Of a stretch of DNA of 64,000 nt, positions 56,612 through 64,000 are shown piece after piece; within the stretch, counting starts at the first letter, position 1; every line of letters starts with the position of its first letter. Location: NCBI GenBank assembly GCA_033026295.1, contig CM065185.1:1550001-1614000 (forward strand). Direction: 5' to 3'. This DNA is from Channa striata. Its lineage: Eukaryota; Chordata; Actinopteri; Anabantiformes; Channidae. The notes below the pieces were generated by a model. It was not told the DNA's origin. It made no database searches and saw nothing but the letters and a program-made list of their open reading frames with translations. A program made the translations under genes and the position numbers.

Positions 56612-59579
56612 CCTTAGTTGATGTTAAATGTTATGTCTGTGCCATTGCTAATATCAGAAATGTGCCTTGTATCAGGAAATCTGTTTCCTTTTTTAAGTTG
56701 ATTCAATTAAAATGTTAACTTAACAAACGGGTTGTTAAGTGTGCCAGCTGATCAGTAACTTTATTTCTGATAATCTGCTGACATCAGGCTCTGTACTCGT
56801 GTTTTGAATGTTGCACACAAGCATCACTGGACACACAACTCTTTACATCTTGCTAGTTATTCATTTGAAAATTGAAAGGGTATGATCAAAAAGTACCATT
56901 CAACTTGGCAGCGTTAACTATTTTTCTGATTTAAGGTGTTTTTTTTTTTGGCTTTTCCAGTGTATAAGCATTGTGAGTTTGGGACCAGTGAGTAATATAG
57001 CATCTGTCTGCACCTGCAACTGTGACCATGTAAATTAAGAATGCTCTATTATTCAAAGCACTCTTTAGACTCTACTTCTAACATTATGGGATAATAAGGC
57101 CCCGCATTGTTTCTAGAGATTTTTACTGATTAAATTCAAATTTGGGTTCTGCCCACAGCCTTGCTAAAATGAGCTTTTACATTTTTAATAAAAAAAAATA
57201 GAAAGAAGCCCAGAGTATCAGTAAGACGTGCTTTTTAAATCGCTTCTCAGTTTGGTGTGTTCTGCCTCTGATTGCCTTGCAGTGGTCTCAGCCTGTTAGG
57301 AATGGAAAACTATCACACTAGATTTCTCTGTTGTGGGCTCATCTTTACTGCACCGCAAAAACCAAGACCTAAAAAGGGTTTAGAGATCAATGCTGAGAAG
57401 AAGAAGAACAGTATAATGTGAATGCACATGACATAGTGAGGATTTTTACAAAATGCAGCATGCCATGATGAACAAGAAAACAGAGTATGATTGGTGTTTG
57501 TTACATTTACTGAATGTTGTCAGTGGGTAAACAATACAGAGTCAGATTCTCTGTCCTTCAGACTAACTGAAAGGCTTTTTCTGTGTGCACAGGTGAAGGT
57601 GAGTGTTAGAAATCACTGCTCGCTGAGTGGCATTGTGCAGCCACTTTGTACTTATCTCAAAGCATTTTAAAGACGTACAACATATTGGAAATGTGGAGGT
57701 GGGAAGACATGTCTCTCATTTTCATAAAGAATGGATTATTATTTGGTAGTTGTCTCAACACACTATCTAAGGGATTGACTGTTTCAGAGCAAAGTCTAAG
57801 TATTTTTAGTTTAAAAAACAACATATATCAAATTAATCAGTGTGGCTATTTGTCCATTCAACTACAATGCACTGACAACATACCTGTGGGAAAACAGAAA
57901 TAAGCCATAAACAAACAACAAATCTAAAAGTAAAGCTGATAATTATTTTAAAATAGGGTTTTGAATATTTACTTAAACTTCCGGCACTTGCACTTCTGCT
58001 TTTTTGATGTGGAATACCAGCTGGAACGACCAGCATACTATATTTCTCAGCTCTTAGAAAAATAATATATTTCTCTTTTAATGCTGACTGCAGTGACGCT
58101 AAAGCACCAGGGAGGAGGATGTGGCATGACAACAACAGTAACAAAGAAATTACACAGAAGCCTATCTTGCTATTTATAGGTGCTTTAGCCCTGTGATAAG
58201 TTGTAGGCTGACTAACTGCATAAAGGGCAGTGAGCTGTCTTTTGGTCTCTGGAATAAGACTAAAACGTGTCTCACCATTTGACTGTTGACCGTTACTGAG
58301 CGCTCACTCACAGTAAATCAACCTTGATCTTCGAAACTAAGGCCTTTCCCTTAATCAACAAAATCTAATGCTAAGTAAATACGAACACCAAACATCAGTC
58401 TCATTGACTGCAACCTTACACGCACAAAGCACACACCTACAGACTTAAACACAAAGCCTTGTGAGATACATGTTAAGTAGCATCTTTAAATGCACTCACA
58501 CAGTTTTGTTATTGCTTTGCACAAATTCCAAAGAGCTTCCCATGCAATAATCATGTTAGCCAGCAGGTGACCCTCTTTTTAAAGGAACAAGAGCAGGACC
58601 TTCCTGAGGCTGGGGCCATCAAGTGTGTTATTGTACAGTATGTACAGTAGAGAATTGATCGCCATGCTGCTAAATGACATGGTACTGTGACGAATTTGAT
58701 TCATGGGTATGCTATTCATTTAATGTTCACACTTAAATCTTTACATCATTTGTTATTCATCAGTAAGGAAATAGTCATTAAGCCTGGACCTTAACTAGGG
58801 CACTCTCAAGGTAAGAATAAAATAAAAATATAATCTGACCCTAGTTCAAAGTTTATAAAACACGTTTATAGATCTTGTTGGTATCATGAAAGCTGAGGTC
58901 TTTCAAAGAAAAGCAAGTAGAAAATCAGGATCATTTTAGTGGGTAATTGTTTGATATTTGAGAAATCTCCTACTGGTGTTAAAATAAGTGCCAAACAAGT
59001 TTTCACACTTAATATGTTGTTACTTTGGTTTGAAACAGACTAGCACATCTCTTTTGTTACTTTTGCATTATCCTTTCCTTCATCTTATTGCTAACTGGAC
59101 ATACCTTTACCCAACATTGCTCATCGAAAAGATGTGCACCGTTAGATAAAGGTGTAAAGTCACATCAAAAGAATGGGCAAAGCCTAGTCTAACAACAAAT
59201 TCTACAACATGCAAACTATTGGGAAAAAAAAGAAACACGCCACTGTTTGCAAGATAGTGCTGTTGAAAATGATGGCACTGAGATGTTAATGTTTACACAG
59301 ATGGCATCTTGTCTAATCAGCACTGTGCGGTGGGTCAGTGTGTGTCTGTGTGTACATAGAGGTGTTCACTTTGAGTGCTGCATGTTCTGCTGCTTTAGTC
59401 TTTATAAAGACGAGACATGAGGAGTGTACCTCAATAATTTATGTTTTTCAGCTTTCTTACAGTAGTTCTTACAGTAGTTTTAGCAATTACACTAGGGTTA
59501 ATTTTACACATCAAGTCATTTAAAAAAGGACTTTTTTACTGTACTTACGTAAAATGTTTCACATACAGTTCACACAGTA

Positions 59580-60725
59580 GTCAACATTTGAAGTGGATCA
59601 AAAAAGTTGATAAAAGTTGTCCAAAGATAAGAATGGATTGTTCAAAATTGAACATGTAGGTTTGCTTTCAATAAATACTTTAATCAGTGAAATTTCATGC
59701 CTCATTTTTCATGCCCCCTTGTACAAAGACACAATTATTTGTCACAAGGTCTGAAATGGCTTAGCACACATTCGTGAAGACAAGTGTGCACCAAAAAACT
59801 GTTGGTTCTTCAGTGCTTCTGCAATTCACCTGAAGTCACAATGGATTGGAAAGGCCTCTTAAAGATTATTGCCTGAAATGCAGCAGTGTAGCCTTTGAGT
59901 GCCTTAAGGAGCCAAGAAAGTGGTCATAATGGCGATGCACTGGATACTGTAGGTCACTCTGTGTGGAAATCAGAGCTTGAAGCAGGACCCAAAACAGGAA
60001 AAAGGCTTCTTCAGTTCAACAACACAGGATGTTACTGCACGTTACAGCAGATGAAAAATGTGAGTTCTGAGTTTTTGGATATTCTGTTAAGGGAAAGCGT
60101 ACCAAATGTTTTCCATGGGGTTAAAGTTGGCTGACTGGACTGGCCACTCCATCCTTGAAATGCCCTCCTCCTTCTCCAAATACTTCACCAGCCTTGCTCA
60201 ATGCATTGTTATCCCTACGCACAGAATCTGGCCACATTGCACCGGCTTACGGCCGTAACTGGTTTCATCCCTGTACCTTTGTCATGCTGCACAACATTTT
60301 GTGGCAAATTTCTCTCCCCAGGGTGATGCCAGACCCTCCTACATCTGTCCAGGAAGTTCAAGCAGATTCGGGACTCATCTGTGAAAAGCACTGTACCCCA
60401 CTGCAGCATCTCAATGGCCCTGCTGAGGTCAGAATTCTACAGTCTCACTAAACATGGCATTTTTAATGCTTTCTGACCTCAAATGAAGCTTTCAGAGCAT
60501 TAAACGAGGACCTGTTCCCCATTACCCGTGTCACCTGTGACAGGTCAATTGGTACCTAATAACAAACAATCATGTCTGTAGACCATCAAAAACCATGAAG
60601 GATGAAATGTCATTACTGACAACATTTACTAATAACAGAACTACATATTATGTATGAATTGTGAAAAAAACACATTTTGGTTTTAGGACAACTATGAAAA
60701 GTTTTGATCCACTTCAAACGTTGAC
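59580..60725 (-). mobile_element. Tc1/mariner-superfamily transposon with inverted ends and TA duplication
   Basis: The ends begin GTCAACATTTGAAGTGGATC on the plus strand and GTCAACGTTTGAAGTGGATC on the minus strand, about 90 bp similar, each directly outside flanked by TA. The minus strand at 60215-60425 encodes AIEMLQWGTVLFTDESRICL, followed by RVWHHPGERN and QNVVQHD, the first catalytic Asp region of a DDE_3-type transposase. Frame breaks occur outside this stretch, so it is inactive. Confidence 0.82.
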
Positions 60726-62179
60726 TATGTCTACTTTAACTTTTACTCTGCTTAATATAGGAGTAAATATTTATACTGTTTACTCCACAACATTTCTAAT
60801 AAATTTTGTGTTACAAGTTACAATCATTCTTATTGCCACATTTCACGATACAGCACATTTTTCATTCTTTTTTCCCTTTTTTTTAAATAAACAGTGAGAC
60901 AGGAATCCCTTCTTTTAACCAATCAGCACAGGCAGGCATAGTGTTTGTCCCTCTGTCCTTAAGCACAAACAGCACACCTGAATAATCTGTGATAACACTC
61001 AATTGAGGCACACAGTCAGTATCATACATTTCAAAAATCATATTTTAAGAACTTCTCATGTTTCCCGAACTGCTCTCACTCTTTGGTTTTGGCAGAACAA
61101 ACAAAGGGCTGCAGTTTAGAAATGATCTCTCTAGAACTGGTGTGTCTAAATACAACACAGTAGGGAATAAAATTAGATTTTCTATCGTTGCTATTTGATG
61201 GTCAGTGGTTTTTGTAGGATAATCTTAAATATTTAAAAAGCTCAGTGGTTTACTGTACATGTATTTAGCAAAAAACATAAAGCAGTCGTGATCCACAGAA
61301 ACATGGGGTTGACTTTACTTTTAATACTTGGGAGAGAGTATTAAAATTGTTGTGGACTTATGAGGAGAAGGAGGGGAGTCAGAATCGTTTGACACCTGCT
61401 GTGGACAGAATCTGTTCCCAAACTGCTGCATGATCAATTAGCAAACTTTCACAGATCAGACCGCAGCATTTAAATTACTGCATGCAATGCAATGTGACAA
61501 TGAACATAAAAATTTTATTTTTCAAAAGTAAAAATACTTTTTCCAAATGTACAATTATATTTAGAAAATTGAAAAAAAATCCACATGGGTTGTTTCCATT
61601 TAAATATTCCTTTAAATTCTATGTTCAATATTTCTCCATATAACAAAAACATATATATATTTTGTTATTTTGTTTTTTTTGTCAAACTCATAAATGTATT
61701 TTCAAGGAGTTATAAGACAAAATAATTATTCAGCTAAACAACTCTAGATACAGATCATACTTTCCAGGAAACAAGTATCAACCATTGCCCAAGTGAAAAA
61801 ATTCCATTGCACCAATCCTTGATGCTCTGATTTTGCCCTCAGGTCACATGGTGTTTTAAGGAAGTGTGGAATTTTGCAAGTGTAGCTATGTCGTATGTAT
61901 AAGCACTGCATTGAGTCAGATTGTGAAAGACAATAAAAGCAAGTCAACATATCTAAAGCTAAAAGCAAACACAACCACTTTGGAGATCTAACGGTATAAC
62001 ACACAGACAGAGAGATTAGATAAAGGCAAGACCAGACATCTACATAATCATACACTCACACTCACTTAATTACTTCCTCTAAAGTATCTATGCTTCTACA
62101 GTTCAGATCTAATTATAATGACTCATGGAAAACAATTTTTTCTGCCTCATGTGCAGGTATCTGTATCTAAAAAATCCAA

Positions 62180-62710
62180 ATACCATTTTCAAGAAGTTTG
62201 GATGCCTTGTTAAGTGTAAATAAAAAGAGATTGCAATGATTTGCAAATAATTTTAAACCTACTTTTATAAATAGTATATAGCATATGAACTGAAAAAAGT
62301 GATCAGTCCATTCTGATTTGAGCAGCATGTCTCAAATAAGCTGGGACAGAGGGAATGAAAAACTGCAAAAGTTGTAATTCTACAGGAAAGACATCTGGTA
62401 AAAGAAATAACTAATGAGGTTAATTAGGAACAGCTCAGTATCATGATTGAGAAAGGATGGGGGAAGGTTATCCACTTTGTAATAAAAAAGTGTGTTTGAC
62501 ATTTGTCTAAGTAAAACTGCAAAATTTTGGGGGTTTTCATCATCTCCAGTTTATAATATCATTGAAACATTCAGGGAATACACAGGAACCTGTGTGCCCA
62601 AGACACGAGAGCAAAGAAAACAAAACTGAAAGGCTTTAATCTTTGGGCGCTCCGGCAGCACTGCATCAAACTGCATGGGCTTAGAAATACCTCTACAAAA
62701 CACTGTCAGT
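62180..62710 (+). mobile_element. Tc1/mariner 5' part, degraded
   Basis: TTCAAGAAGTTTGGATGCCT, an AAGCTGGGACAGAGGGAATG block, and TTTTCATCATCTCCAGTTTA with ATATCATTGAAACATTCAGG (helix-turn-helix region of the transposase) follow the 5' half of a common fish Tc1 family. The element breaks off near 62710. Confidence 0.65.
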
Positions 62711-63484
62711 TAAACCTCTACCATGAAAGTAAAGAACATTTAAACAAGCTCCAGAAACACTGCTGGTTCCTTTGAGGCTGAGTTAATTTAACCTTAACCT
62801 TTGACACTAATTTAGTTTAATTTGAAAGAGAGACTATCTGCCTTGTTAGTTCAAAAGCCAGCATCTGTGATAGCACGGGTGTGCATAAATGCACACAGCA
62901 TGGGTCACTTTTACATCTGCAAAGGCGTCATTAATACGGCATCTACTGCCATCTAGTTGCATCTTTTTTTAGGGAAGGTTTTGCTAGTTTTAGCAATGTA
63001 ATGTAAAGCTGACTATATTAAATTTTATTTACAATAACTTGTAAACACAACTTTCAGGACAGAAGAGCTTAGTGATCAGTTACAGCAGCAAAAAGACATT
63101 CACCTACAACAATTTCAAGTAGAGAAAAAGCCTGATTCTCAGACTTCGATCAGGAAAGCTGATTTAGCAAGATGTCCTCCATAATGATTTGCAGGCCATG
63201 GAAACATAACTGGAACAACGGATCAACATCAACCTGGTTTGCCATGAAGCTTAAGGCTAGCCTTCGTTTTACTACCCAATAAAACAGTGCCAGAGCCTGA
63301 AGTCCCTGAGCTGAAAGTCCAAGCAGGATGGAGAACTGAAAGCATATGTTTCCTCGGGTTGAAGAAGAATTAGGAGAGTTGGAAGATGGAATTAGAAGTC
63401 CACATCCATCTTAGACTCCTCGACCCTCCAACATCAACAGCTTTATGCCAAAGTCATATGTATGTGTACAGGGCTTTTCATTCA

Positions 63485-63740
63485 CACTGGTAAATGGTCG
63501 TTAGTGCTTTTCTGCATATTGGTACTCAAAGCACTTTACACTGCTTTTTATTTAACCATTCAAACACACACACACACACACACACACTGATAAGGGAGCT
63601 ACTATGCAGCTGGAGAAACTAAGTTGGGGTTCGGTGTCTTGCTTATTTTGACCTATGACTGCAGGAGCCGAGGACTGAACCAACAACTGTGGGATTAGAG
63701 GATGACCGCTTTGCCTACTGCTCCACAGTCACCCCCAGTG
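63485..63740 (-). repeat. SINE-like repeat in reverse orientation with a (CA)n run
   Basis: It holds CTCAAAGCACTTTACACTGC, a CA run at 63562-63587, AGGAGCCGAGGACTGAACCA and CTGCTCCACAGTCACCCCC, the reverse of the short-repeat layout seen at 45425-45700. Confidence 0.55.
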
Positions 63741-64000
63741 GCAATTGAAGATGTTTCACATCAGCATAAAAGAAATATGATCAATCTAAAATTTATTTTA
63801 ACCAAATGTCATAGTGAGCTTTGATTCAGTGGGCTTTACAATCAGCTCCACAATGACTCTTGTCAAACACATTTACCAGAGGACAGTGGTAAAAAGGAAC
63901 ACAGGAGGGATCTCTCTCCCAGGATGAACAGTCCAATGGCAGGTTTTGTCCCAGAAACATGGAAAGGCCATGTAATGGAATAAAAAAAAAGCAAACACAC

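Larger units (their letters stand above)
55244..64000. other. slc12a7 intron 1 and/or upstream DNA; no further exon recognised
   Basis: The first coding exon of slc12a7 should lie at higher coordinates on the minus strand. No stretch matching the KCC4 N-terminal opening with a start codon and a fitting donor was found, so it is either beyond 64000 or too diverged to see. Outside the transposons listed, the DNA is AT-rich and featureless. Confidence 0.5.

Noticed and set aside
60155..60451. 98-residue plus-strand frame
   Set aside because: It is antisense to the transposase block on the minus strand of the Tc1/mariner element.

Overview
The window is vertebrate nuclear DNA, most likely from a percomorph-type teleost. 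It has intron-rich genes with GT-AG splice sites, long CA/TA microsatellites, and degraded fish-type L2, L1, Tc1/mariner and hAT elements. Nothing prokaryotic, viral or CRISPR-like was seen. Gene models come from reading splice sites and codon phase by eye; no alignment was run.

Two protein genes are recognised, both on the minus strand. The first, right to left, is slc12a7 (K-Cl cotransporter 4, KCC4). Twenty-six consecutive coding exons run from 55243 down to the stop codon at 33638. All phases join into one frame of 1077 codons plus stop; only the first coding exon, about 40 residues in the human protein, is not found. The second is the 5' half of col15a1 (collagen XV alpha 1 chain). It starts at 14464 with a signal peptide, continues through a TSPN/laminin-G-like domain (exons 2 to 5), an acidic linker, and then collagenous Gly-X-Y exons broken by Ser-Gly-rich interruptions, down to 360. 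The rest, including the C-terminal endostatin-like domain, lies beyond position 1.

Layout: 1-14464 col15a1; 14465-33637 intergenic DNA of about 19 kb with an L2 LINE cluster (29.4-31.0 kb), a near-200-bp pure TA run (25.5 kb), a C/G-rich minisatellite (18.2 kb) and no recognised gene; 33638-55243 slc12a7; 55244-64000 slc12a7 intron 1 and/or upstream DNA with an hAT element, a Tc1/mariner element and other repeats.

The genes act in different processes: KCC4 is an electroneutral K-Cl efflux transporter of the plasma membrane, and collagen XV is a basement-membrane proteoglycan collagen. Nothing suggests that they work together. I did not find a new multigene system. The best leads are local: a partial copy of slc12a7 exon 6 inside a repeat in the preceding intron; a (UG)31 tract just before the exon 11 acceptor; a 15-bp microexon; a Ser-Gly-rich interruption exon in col15a1; two transposons with intact ends and target-site duplications; and a scrambled LINE.
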